The position numbers and the translations under genes were made by a program. This document shows positions 5,992 to 10,824 of a stretch of 10,824 nt of DNA, in pieces. The stretch comes from Treponema sp. (GTDB lineage Bacteria > Spirochaetota > Spirochaetia > Treponematales > Treponemataceae): positions 1-10,824 of the forward strand of contig JALNVF010000110.1 in the NCBI GenBank assembly GCA_023231445.1, read 5' to 3'. Position 1 is the stretch's first letter, and the number at the start of each line of letters is the position of its first letter. The notes under the pieces are model-generated. The model ran no database searches and was not told where the DNA came from. It saw nothing but the letters and a program-made list of their open reading frames with translations.

Positions 5992-6045
5992 GTAGACTGA
6001 TTTCCTTATTCCCGGACTGGTGATGTTTTTATGTCGGAATATTCA
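5992..6045 (+). mobile_element. Right-end relic of a second, divergent IS21-like element
   Basis: Aligned without gaps to 9727-9780, this 54-base stretch keeps the two blocks CCGGACTGGTG and CGGAATATTCA at identical spacing, while the 12 bases between them have diverged. It therefore ends in the same ...TATTCA tip but comes from a different member of the IS group. The transposase genes that should precede it are absent. At 6046 the sequence changes to ABC-permease coding DNA in frame. Confidence 0.6.
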
Positions 6046-6337
6046 GTTATACTTTCTCTGGCATTAAATGCGGAATTAAAGGGAAAACAGTTTTTTTAAA
6101 ACATATTTTTTCATACCGGTCGTTATAAGCTCGGTTTCTGTCAGTTTTGTATGGGCTTTTATGTTTGATCCGAATACGGGCGTAATAAATACGTTTCTGG
6201 ATAAAATAGGGCTCGACGTTCGAAAGCAGAATTGGCTCGGTACAAAAGGAATGCTTTCAATAAGTATTGTCCAGATATGGCAGTGGGTAGGGTTTGAAAT
6301 GGTTATATTTATGGCCGGACTCATAAATATTCCGTGA
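6046..6337 (+). pseudogene. ABC sugar-transport permease fragment, frameshifted
   Basis: From 6046 the frame reads 'VILSLALNAELKGKQFF', hits a run of seven T (6091-6097), and continues one frame later as 'KTYFFIPVVISSVSVSFVWA', 'FDPNTGVINTFLDKIGLD', 'NWLGTKG' and 'IVQIWQWVGFEMVIFMAGL' to 'NIP', where a TGA at 6335-6337 follows. This is the middle of a MalF/UgpA-type inner-membrane permease of a carbohydrate ABC importer; the 'FMAGLINIP' segment precedes the EAA loop that contacts the ATPase, which is missing. Six T in the run would restore the frame. The N-terminus is cut by the IS end at 6045 and the C-terminus by an unknown junction near 6334. Confidence 0.8.
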
Positions 6338-6459
6338 TCAGGTCACTTGCCGGAAATGAATCTACAACAGCATCCGTCAAACTTTTGAAAAAGGATATGG
6401 AGAATACAGACGGACGCGGACTCGATTCCTTCATTGACGGTGGGGTGTGGATTAATTGA
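6334..6459 (+). pseudogene. Unrecognised C-terminal relic
   Basis: A 41-codon open frame reads 'SLAGNESTTASVKLLKKDME' and 'GLDSFIDGGVWIN' to TGA 6457-6459. A GTG at 6334 could start it but has no ribosome site, and the joint with the permease relic falls there. Composition looks coding, not random. I cannot name the family; it is probably the tail of a larger gene. Confidence 0.3.
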
Positions 6460-6502
6460 CGCTTATTTTTGAAGTTTCTGGAAAATAAAAGATACAACTG
6501 TA

Positions 6503-6895
6503 CTACTGATAATACCAGTACTCAAAAGCTTTATTTATATCTTTTCCGCTTTCTTCAAGTCTTGCCTTTTTTGCATTCTCAATTATCATTGTCCGATCAT
6601 GCAGCATTTGCGGCATAAATTTTCCACTGTCAATTATCCGTAAATCAGCTTTGTTCTTAGTTATAAGTTTATTATAGTCATCATTGAAATACTTGAATTT
6701 TAGCTTGAACGCATCAAGAACACCACGTTTTAAGTGTGAATAAGCTGCTTTTGCACAATCACCTTCCGGACAATCGTCAATATGAAACCTTTTTAAATGA
6801 TCAAAAGCAGAATGAATTTCAAAAAGAAGTTCAACCGGTAACGTATTATTCCTAGCTTCTATTTCGCTATAAACAACTTTTACCTTCGGATGAAT
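6503..6895 (-). pseudogene. Unknown helical protein, C-terminal part without start codon
   Basis: The minus strand is open for 130 codons up to the TAG at 6505-6503, reading 'KVKVVYSEIEARNNTLPVEL', 'LFEIHSAFDHLKRFHI', 'AKAAYSHLKRGVLDAFKLKF', 'ADLRIIDSGKFMPQML' and 'NKAFEYWYYQ'. It looks like genuine, helix-rich, charged protein, and is more AT-rich than the rml genes around it. No ATG, GTG or TTG in frame precedes the conserved-looking part: upstream it merges with rmlB sequence in another frame and soon meets a stop. It is therefore the tail of a gene whose front was replaced by rmlB. The 'ELLFEIxxAxDHLKR' helix suggests a HEPN- or four-helix-like fold, but I do not recognise a named family. 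Confidence 0.5.
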
Positions 6896-7212
6896 GTTTC
6901 CGGTCCGAGTATGGAACGGTCAACATGGCTTTCTGCAGCAAAGTGCACAATCGTATCTATGTCGTACTGCTTCAGGATGCGTTCAATTTCCGGTCTGTCG
7001 CATATGTCGGCTTTTTCAAAGAAGTAACGCTTTCCGCCGTATTCCGCTTCTATGTCCGCAAGACTTTCAAGGTTGTCTGCATACGTAAAGCTGTCTACGT
7101 TTATGATATTTCCCCTGAATCCGCTTTCCGTACTGAACAGGAAATGAATGAAGTTGCAGCCGATAAAGCCTGCTCCTCCCGTTACCATGATGTTTGTTAA
7201 TCTGCGTGACAT
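6889..7212 (-). pseudogene. rmlB: rmlB N-terminal fragment (dTDP-glucose 4,6-dehydratase)
   Basis: From ATG 7212-7210 the minus strand reads 'MSRRLTNIMVTGGAGFIGCN' (Rossmann GGAGFIG), 'INVDSFTYADNLESL', 'ADICDRP' and 'TIVHFAAESHVDRSI', then 'GPETFI' at about 6889, after which the frame stops at 6882-6880. RmlB makes dTDP-4-keto-6-deoxyglucose from dTDP-glucose. About 107 of some 340 residues remain; the TDE and YxxxK catalytic segments are missing. The start is native-looking, with AAGGAGAAAAA directly before it, and that leader is shared with the relic at 2247. The break joins it to the unknown tail at 6895. Confidence 0.93.
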
Positions 7213-7260
7213 TTTTTCTCCTTCCTTTCTTCCGGAATTAATACTTTATGAACGATTTAT

Positions 7261-7281
7261 ATACAGGAGGTTTTCCTGTAT
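7261..7281 (+). promoter_or_regulatory. Hairpin hiding the Rpn ribosome site and start codon
   Basis: ATACAGGA (7261-7268) and TCCTGTAT (7274-7281) are perfect 8-base inverses around the loop GGTTT. The Shine-Dalgarno AGGAGG (7265-7270) is split between stem and loop, and the far arm contains the first two bases of the ATG at 7280. Folded mRNA would block initiation. Confidence 0.6.
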
Positions 7282-8173
7282 GCATACTGATTATAAACTC
7301 AACCGCTACCGTCCGTCTCCCGACGCGCTGCTCAATCCCTGCAGCGATGAAGTTTTCAAGGCGCTCTTTACAAACGAATCGGAGGAATCACGCACTGCCC
7401 TTCGCTGTTTTCTTACCGCAGTTCTGCATAAAGAAGTAAAGAACGTAGAATTACGGCCCAACGAACCGCCCGTACTCGACGACAGCGATAAGACTGTCAG
7501 GTTCGACGTTTCCTGTACGTTCAATAACGGAGAAGCAGCAGATGTAGAAATGCAGGGTATAAACAAATACAGTTCTTTCGGGATGCGCGCAGAATACCTT
7601 AGTGCCCGGCTGCTCAACACAGTGTTCCACAAAGGTGATGACTGGCAGACTATGCCTGAAGTCTATCAGATATCACTGCTTAACTTTATCTTTGATAAAA
7701 ACGATCCGGCAGCAGTTGGATATTACCGGATGCAGAAAGATAACGGACATCTGCTTTCCGGTATACAGACTGTCATATTTCTTGAACTGCCTAAAATCGA
7801 CGCACTGGGAAACGTGCCTCCGGAAACCTTGCATTCTGAAGAGAAATGGTGTAAATTTCTGATAGATGCGGACAATCCTTCCAAACAGGAATATATTAAC
7901 GAACTGACTGCATCTGACGGAGGCATTATGGAAGCTAAGAAAACTCCGGATAAGATAAGCTCCGACTGGGTACTCTGGAAGCGCGAGCTTGACAGGGAAG
8001 TCATTGAGCGTGACCACAATTCGGAACTTCATTATGCGCAGGAACAGGGACTACAGCAGGGGACTCTTCAGGCAAAGCGGGAAGATGCACGAAATTTTAA
8101 AGCACTTGGTATACCGGTGCAGACGATTGCACAGGCTACGGGGCTTTCCGAAGACGAGATTGCAGAATTATAG
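7280..8173 (+). CDS. Rpn family recombination-promoting nuclease / PD-(D/E)XK transposase-like protein
   Basis: 297 residues, normal for the family. The start is ATG 7280 with AGGAGG 9 bases upstream; the frame is open further back to 7148, but that part is antisense to rmlB. 'LLNPCSDEVFKALF' (17-30) is the family's opening block, 'VRFDVSCTFNNGEAADVEMQ' (73-92) supplies the PD-(D/E)XK residues D76, E90 and Q92, 'GMRAEYLSARLL' follows, and the tail 'ALGIPVQTIAQATGLSEDEI' is the usual C-terminal helix-turn-helix-like repeat. Rpn proteins are DNA endonucleases linked to RecA-independent recombination and, in some cases, phage defence. The gene lies antisense between rmlB (7212) and rmlC (8179), only 5 bases from the rmlC stop, and a decayed second copy of its front sits at 2247. 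Confidence 0.9.
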   Translation: MHTDYKLNRYRPSPDALLNPCSDEVFKALFTNESEESRTALRCFLTAVLHKEVKNVELRPNEPPVLDDSDKTVRFDVSCTFNNGEAADVEMQGINKYSSFGMRAEYLSARLLNTVFHKGDDWQTMPEVYQISLLNFIFDKNDPAAVGYYRMQKDNGHLLSGIQTVIFLELPKIDALGNVPPETLHSEEKWCKFLIDADNPSKQEYINELTASDGGIMEAKKTPDKISSDWVLWKRELDREVIERDHNSELHYAQEQGLQQGTLQAKREDARNFKALGIPVQTIAQATGLSEDEIAEL

Positions 8174-8178
8174 GTTTC

Positions 8179-8359
8179 CTACCTGTTTCCGCACCATCTG
8201 CCGTGTATGTCGAACCAGCTGCCGTTCCTGTCAAAGTTCTGATGTTTTCCGTCCTTTTCAGACAGAACGGGTGTCATGCCGGGGGCAATGTTGTCCCAGG
8301 GGATGCCGATCTGCGGATCATTCCCCATTGGAATAGTCAATATCCGTTCAGTGCCTAAA
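8179..8359 (-). pseudogene. rmlC: rmlC-like C-terminal fragment (dTDP-sugar 3,5-epimerase)
   Basis: The minus strand reads 'GTERILTIPMGNDPQIGIPW' and 'PVLSEKDGKH', then 'NGSWFDIHGRWCGNR' to the stop at 8181-8179. 'NDPxIGIxW...xLSEKD' is the characteristic end of RmlC, which epimerises dTDP-4-keto-6-deoxyglucose before RmlD acts. Roughly the first two thirds are absent, cut at 8359/8360 where an IS3 end begins. The last 20 residues are less typical, so an RmlC-related epimerase is also possible. With rmlB on the same strand just beyond the Rpn gene, it suggests an original rmlC-rmlB order. Confidence 0.65.
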
Positions 8360-8720
8360 TGCACTAAAGTTATTTAAACAACAGCCTTTTGAACTGCTGT
8401 CCATTCCTTGTAAACTGTCGGAGGCCTGCCGCCCGGATTTACTGTTGTCACACGTTTTGTGTTGTGGTACGCAAAATGTGTATCTACAGACGATTGTTTT
8501 ATCTTCTTCAACAGTCATTTTTGTTGTATCGAGCTGGTAATTTTTTTCCTTTTTCAAAGTTGGAAACCAGCTTTCCATCCGTTAGTTGTCCCAGCATTTT
8601 CCAACTCCGCTCATACCCTGGACAGCATGCAGCGTTCCGAGCGTTTCTTTATAAACACCACTTGTGTACTGGCTGCCTGAATCGCTGTGCATATTTGTGG
8701 GAGTCCTTTCATACAGCGGT
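8360..8720 (-). pseudogene. IS3-family transposase (orfB) C-terminal relic
   Basis: Read right to left, 'RTPTNMHSDSGSQYTSGVYK' and 'GMSGVGKCWDN' are the second-aspartate region of the IS3 DDE integrase core; an in-frame TAA follows, then 'RMESWFPTLKKEKNYQLDTT' with the catalytic Glu region, a one-base shift near CATTTTGCG, and 'YHNTKRVTTVNPGGRPPTVY' to the stop at 8376-8374. At least one nonsense and one frameshift make it dead. The DNA begins TGCACTAAAG at 8360, a plausible IS3 tip. The N-terminal half is replaced by istA sequence around 8700-8720. Confidence 0.8.
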
Positions 8721-9097
8721 TATACTTATGTGGAGGCTTTCCTTAATGAAAAAACGAAGGCATGGATAACTGCCCATTTCCACATGGATAATCGAAGCAA
8801 TAAGAGACGAACAGTTCTTTTCGCTGGAAGAGTTGAACCGTGTAATCAGGATAAAGCTTGAAGAGTACAATTCCCGCAGCTTTCAAAAGAAGGAAGACAG
8901 CAGAAAAATATTCTCCTGCTGTTTTGGAGAATGCCTGCACAACCGCACCTGAACTTTCCGTAACTCCAAGTTTCAAAAGCATTCAGAACATCATTCTTAC
9001 CCGGCAAAAAATATCTGTACCTGAAGAAAAACCGGAATCTTCCCCGCAGTCAGCGATTACACGTGGTGCTGATTATTACGGGAGGAAAGCAGAATGA
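8701..9097 (+). pseudogene. istA: istA 3' remnant in three frames (IS21 transposase)
   Basis: Three pieces of one protein lie in successive frames. Piece one, 8701-8785, reads 'VLSYSGYTYVEAFLNEKTKA' from the DDE core. Piece two, about 8791-8925, reads 'EAIRDEQFFSLEELNRVIRI' and 'NSRSFQKKEDSRKI'. Piece three, about 8925-9097, reads 'PSFKSIQNIILTRQKISVPE' and ends 'TRGADYYGRKAE'. Deletions separate pieces one and two (much of the catalytic core) and two and three, so no active transposase can be made. The final TGA (9095-9097) overlaps the istB start. Confidence 0.8.
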
Positions 9098-9696
9098 CAA
9101 TCGAAAGCACAAACTTCTGCGAACCGGAGGCCTGCATTGCCGACATTAATTATACTTCAGGAAGAAAACTTAACCGTGAACTGATAAGTCGTCTTGCTGC
9201 CTGCGAATATATCAGGGAGCATCATAATCTGTTTATTACAGGTGCGACGGGCTGCGGCAAATCTTATCTCGCGGGTGCATTCGGTATTGAGGCCTGCAAA
9301 AACGGTTATTCTGCAAAATACATCAGGCTTCCCGATCTGCTCATTGCATTGAAAGGTGCAGATCCGCAGGATTACCTGAGAGTTCTGAAAAAGTTTACCA
9401 AACCGGTCCTGCTCATTATTGATGAATGGCTTCTTCTAAAAGTTTCTGAAGAAGACCAGCACAACATTCTGGAACTTCTGGAAAAGCGGACCAGATATTC
9501 TTCCACGATATTCTGTTCACAATACCAGGATACGGGGTGGTGTGAACGACGCGGCGGGATTAACAGTCCGCTGGCAGAGGCTGTTCTTGACCGCATCGTT
9601 TATAATGCTTATCGAATCGATATTACAGGTATTGATCCGCAGCACAGTGTTTCAATGCGGGAAATATATGGTCTGGACAAAACTCTGAGCAGGTAA
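9094..9696 (+). CDS. istB: IstB, IS21 helper ATPase with N-terminal deletion
   Basis: 200 residues against about 250 for normal IstB. Walker A is 'GATGCGKS' (50-57), Walker B 'VLLIIDEW' with D110-E111, 'CSQYQDTGW' is the sensor segment, and 'ILDRIVYNAYRI'-like 'VLDRIVYNAYRI' (164-175) carries the arginine-finger region. IstB assembles on target DNA and activates IstA. The start overlaps the istA stop as ATGA, the standard coupled arrangement, with GGAGG about 9 bases upstream. After only about five residues the protein jumps to 'NFCEPEACIADINYTSG', which normally follows some 60 residues of N-terminal helical domain, so an in-frame deletion removed that domain while leaving the ATPase module complete. 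Without istA it has no known partner here. Confidence 0.88.
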   Translation: MTIESTNFCEPEACIADINYTSGRKLNRELISRLAACEYIREHHNLFITGATGCGKSYLAGAFGIEACKNGYSAKYIRLPDLLIALKGADPQDYLRVLKKFTKPVLLIIDEWLLLKVSEEDQHNILELLEKRTRYSSTIFCSQYQDTGWCERRGGINSPLAEAVLDRIVYNAYRIDITGIDPQHSVSMREIYGLDKTLSR

Positions 9697-9718
9697 AATC
9701 CAACAAAACTGATTCCCT

Positions 9719-9755
9719 CCAGTCCGGTCTGATGATTTCCATTCTGCCGGACTGG
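9719..9755. repeat. Stem-loop in the IS21 right end
   Basis: CCAGTCCGG (9719-9727) and CCGGACTGG (9747-9755) are perfect 9-base inverses with a 19-base loop, 23 bases after the istB stop. Only a short, broken T stretch follows, so termination would be weak. The right arm is kept in both other IS ends (5732-5767 inverted, and 6012-6020), the left arm only here. Confidence 0.45.
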
Positions 9756-9781
9756 TGCTTTCATTCAAGCGGAATATTCAT

Positions 9782-9928
9782 GTAACAGGAGGCTGGCAGG
9801 GACAGTTTAAAATCAAGTCACGGGAAAACGGAGGACTTCTGGCAAAAGAATATATCGAGGCTTCGATAAATGATGATATGAACAGACTTGAAGACAAACA
9901 GCGGGACATTGAAACAGAACAAAATTAA
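9782..9928 (+). pseudogene. Unrecognised C-terminal relic next to the IS21 end
   Basis: Beginning 2 bases after the IS tip, 48 codons read 'VTGGWQGQFKIKSRENGGLL', 'AKEYIEASINDDMNRLEDK' and 'QRDIETEQN' to TAA 9926-9928. The acidic, helical end looks like a genuine coiled-coil tail. No start is possible before the IS, so this gene was cut by the insertion or a later rearrangement. Family not recognised. Confidence 0.45.
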
Positions 9929-9971
9929 GAGCATATCTGACCTTTCGGTAAATATCCGTAAAAGAAGACAT
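9929..9971 (-). pseudogene. Possible 5' stub of a gene coupled to DUF2442
   Basis: An ATG at 9971-9969 overlaps the DUF2442 stop as TAATG and reads 'MSSFTDIYRKVRYALN' before reaching the relic at 9928 in the opposite direction. The frame continues to a stop in antisense DNA but loses its coding look. Too short to identify. Confidence 0.2.
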
Positions 9972-10237
9972 TATTTATACTCTAAAGGATATACTTCGGG
10001 AGTATCTAAAGCGTCCAGCTCAACATCAGCATCAAGAGACGTCCAATGCAGATTCCCCTCAATATCAGCTGTTATTTCCGCAATCTGCCGGATAGAGGCA
10101 TTCTTAAAAACCGGATAATCATTATAATCAATAAAATACTCTTTCCCACCGGCAAGCAGCCAGAAACCGAATGGTGAAATATTTGTAATTTCAACTGCTG
10201 TTTTTTCATGCACTAAAGTGTTTGATCGAGAATTCAT
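9971..10237 (-). CDS. DUF2442 domain-containing protein
   Basis: A complete 88-residue protein. 'AVEITNISPFGFWLLAGGKE', 'YFIDYNDYPVFKNASIRQIA' and 'NLHWTSLDADVELDAL' followed by 'PEVYPLEYK' match the DUF2442 pattern along its whole length: GFWL, Ey, FPxF-like 'YPVF', W-x-x-LDxDxELxxL, Pe-x-x-PL. The domain is small, cytoplasmic and of unknown function; it is often found beside a DUF4160 protein in toxin-antitoxin-like pairs. No DUF4160 gene is visible upstream, where only a promoter and the rmlD terminator lie. The ATG at 10237 has no clear Shine-Dalgarno and very little leader. It seems to have its own promoter and to be an orphan. Confidence 0.85.
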   Translation of the reverse strand: MNSRSNTLVHEKTAVEITNISPFGFWLLAGGKEYFIDYNDYPVFKNASIRQIAEITADIEGNLHWTSLDADVELDALDTPEVYPLEYK

Positions 10238-10247
10238 CTAGTCTTTT

Positions 10248-10276
10248 ATAATATAATAGAATATCTGATAAAACAA
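10248..10276 (-). promoter_or_regulatory. Promoter of the DUF2442 gene
   Basis: On the minus strand TTGTTT (10276-10271) and TATTAT (10253-10248) have a 17-base spacer. The ATG begins 10 bases after the -10 box, so the leader would be only about 3-5 bases. The -10 region is a run of overlapping TATTAT/TATATT words, so the exact box is uncertain. Confidence 0.4.
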
Positions 10277-10315
10277 GTGCGTTCTGCTGCAGATGAACAA
10301 TTTCGGTTTAAACGC

Positions 10316-10343
10316 TAAAAAGCAGCCCTGCGGCTGCTTTTTT
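10316..10343 (-). terminator. Intrinsic terminator after rmlD
   Basis: AGCAGCC (10321-10327), loop CTGC, GGCTGCT (10332-10338) forms a GC-rich 7-bp stem, flanked by a run of A on one side and T on the other. The rmlD stop (10353) lies just before it on the minus strand. A/T runs on both sides allow it to work in both directions, which insulates the DUF2442 promoter from rmlD. Confidence 0.9.
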
Positions 10344-10352
10344 ATTCCCTAT

Positions 10353-10824
10353 TTATTCTTTCCTGTATAATGGACTCTGCATAAACACCCGCAGGCTTTC
10401 CTGCCACGGCGGCAGCGTTATGTCCAGAACCTGCTGTATTTTGTCCTTACTCAGAACCGAATATGCAGGACGTACTGCCTTTGTGGGATATTCTGCAGTC
10501 GTACACGGATGCACGGTGCACTCATGCGTTATAAGTTCCTGCTCCGTCCCGATCTTCTGTATCTCCCGTGCAAACTCGTACCAGTTTGTCTGCCCAAGGT
10601 CAGTACAGTGGTAAACACCGTACGGTACCGGTGTTCCTTTATCTCCCAGTTCTATAAACTTCCGCACGGCACGGGCAAGGTCGCCTGCAAACGTGGGCGT
10701 TCCCTGCTGATCCTGTACGACGGAAAACGAGTCCTTACTGTTCATGAGTTTTACCATGGTGTACACGAAGTTCTTCCCGTCCCAGCCGTACAGCCATGCA
10801 GTGCGTAGTATATAGAAGTTTTCC
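10353..10824 (-). CDS. rmlD: rmlD, C-terminal part (start outside window)
   Basis: Open from the right edge (10824) to the TAA at 10355-10353, 156 residues: 'NFYILRTAWLYGWDGKNFVY', 'VVQDQQGTPTFAGDLARAV', 'YGVYHCTDLGQTNWYEFA', 'KAVRPAYSVLSKDKIQQVL' and 'LPPWQESLRVFM'. These are the substrate-binding and C-terminal segments of dTDP-4-dehydrorhamnose reductase; 'QxGTPTxAxDLA' and 'RPxxSxLxxxK' are diagnostic. The part seen is intact, ends naturally and has a good terminator, so this is probably the functional copy if the N-terminus exists beyond the edge. It duplicates 65 or so bases of the fragment at 3829-4239. Confidence 0.93.
   Translation of the reverse strand, partial: ENFYILRTAWLYGWDGKNFVYTMVKLMNSKDSFSVVQDQQGTPTFAGDLARAVRKFIELGDKGTPVPYGVYHCTDLGQTNWYEFAREIQKIGTEQELITHECTVHPCTTAEYPTKAVRPAYSVLSKDKIQQVLDITLPPWQESLRVFMQSPLYRKE

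Larger units (their letters stand above)
8700..9780 (+). mobile_element. IS21-like element, left part lost, right end intact
   Basis: The order is an istA remnant, istB overlapping it as ATGA, then an 84-base tail ending at the tip ...CGGAATATTCA (9780). The tip is the same as in the 207-bp derivative at 5732-5938. The left end and about the first half of istA are missing, replaced by the IS3 relic. IS21 elements need both IstA and IstB, so this copy is immobile. Confidence 0.8.

Noticed and set aside
6076..6324. 82-residue minus-strand reading frame
   Set aside because: Antisense to the ABC permease relic, which has unmistakable membrane-permease sequence on the plus strand.
7148..7279. N-terminal extension of 44 residues on the Rpn protein
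   Set aside because: Its first 65 bases are antisense to the rmlB start, the family begins near 'MHTDYKLNRY', and AGGAGG supports ATG 7280.
7673..8032. 119-residue minus-strand reading frame
   Set aside because: Lies wholly opposite the intact Rpn gene and shows no domain.
8361..8371. Shared word ATGCACTAAAGT near 8359 and 10208, considered as a common IS tip or attachment site
   Set aside because: The second copy is inside the DUF2442 coding sequence, and one 12-base match is expected by chance in a window of this size.
8389..8769. 126-residue plus-strand reading frame, Cys/Phe-rich
   Set aside because: It is the antisense of the IS3 transposase relic, whose DDE-region motifs are clear on the minus strand; no ribosome site or known pattern.

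Overview
The window looks like an accessory, much-rearranged chromosomal island of a host-associated anaerobe. The protein families (large AAA ATPase/DUF4143 paralogues, an Rpn/PD-(D/E)XK family 'transposase', IS21-like remnants, dTDP-rhamnose and UDP-galactofuranose genes) are the mix I associate with Treponema-like spirochaetes. That assignment is inference; no rRNA or housekeeping gene fixes the taxon. I see no tRNA, rRNA or CRISPR array.

Layout, left to right. 1-894: a HipA-like C-terminal piece and an isolated C-terminal piece of a DUF4143 ATPase, ending just before an intact ATPase/DUF4143 gene (895-2151). 2152-2460: a spacer holding a short reading-frame relic, a deleted relic of the Rpn gene found again at 7280, palindromes and a strong promoter placed so close to the next gene that its mRNA may be leaderless. 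2461-3834: a second intact ATPase/DUF4143 gene. 3829-4239: an internal piece of rmlD on the minus strand. 4249-5575: a third intact ATPase gene behind a paired palindromic operator. 5579-5731: the 3' end of glf and the 5' end of its coupled downstream gene (minus). 5732-5938: a 207-bp internally deleted IS21-like element, followed by another IS21 right end (to 6045). 6046-6459: broken ABC-permease DNA and an unknown relic. 6503-7212: an unknown C-terminal relic joined to the first third of rmlB (minus). 7280-8173: an intact Rpn-type gene whose Shine-Dalgarno and start codon lie in a perfect hairpin. 8179-8720: an rmlC 3' relic and an IS3 transposase relic (minus). 8700-9780: a decayed IS21 copy (istA pseudogene, istB with an N-terminal deletion, right end). 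9782-10343: an unknown C-terminal relic, an orphan DUF2442 gene (minus) and a terminator. 10353-10824: the 3' part of rmlD (minus), running off the right edge.

The minus-strand pieces (rmlD, rmlC, rmlB, glf, rmlD) read as debris of one or more nucleotide-sugar/polysaccharide operons into which compact plus-strand genes (three ATPases, Rpn) were placed, often within a few bases of a stop codon. The intact genes are nearly all either mobile-element proteins or P-loop ATPases with a nuclease-fold-like C-terminus of unknown role. The most interesting regulatory signals are the double operator at 4249-4299, the hairpin over the Rpn start at 7261-7281 and the possible leaderless promoter at 2426-2461.
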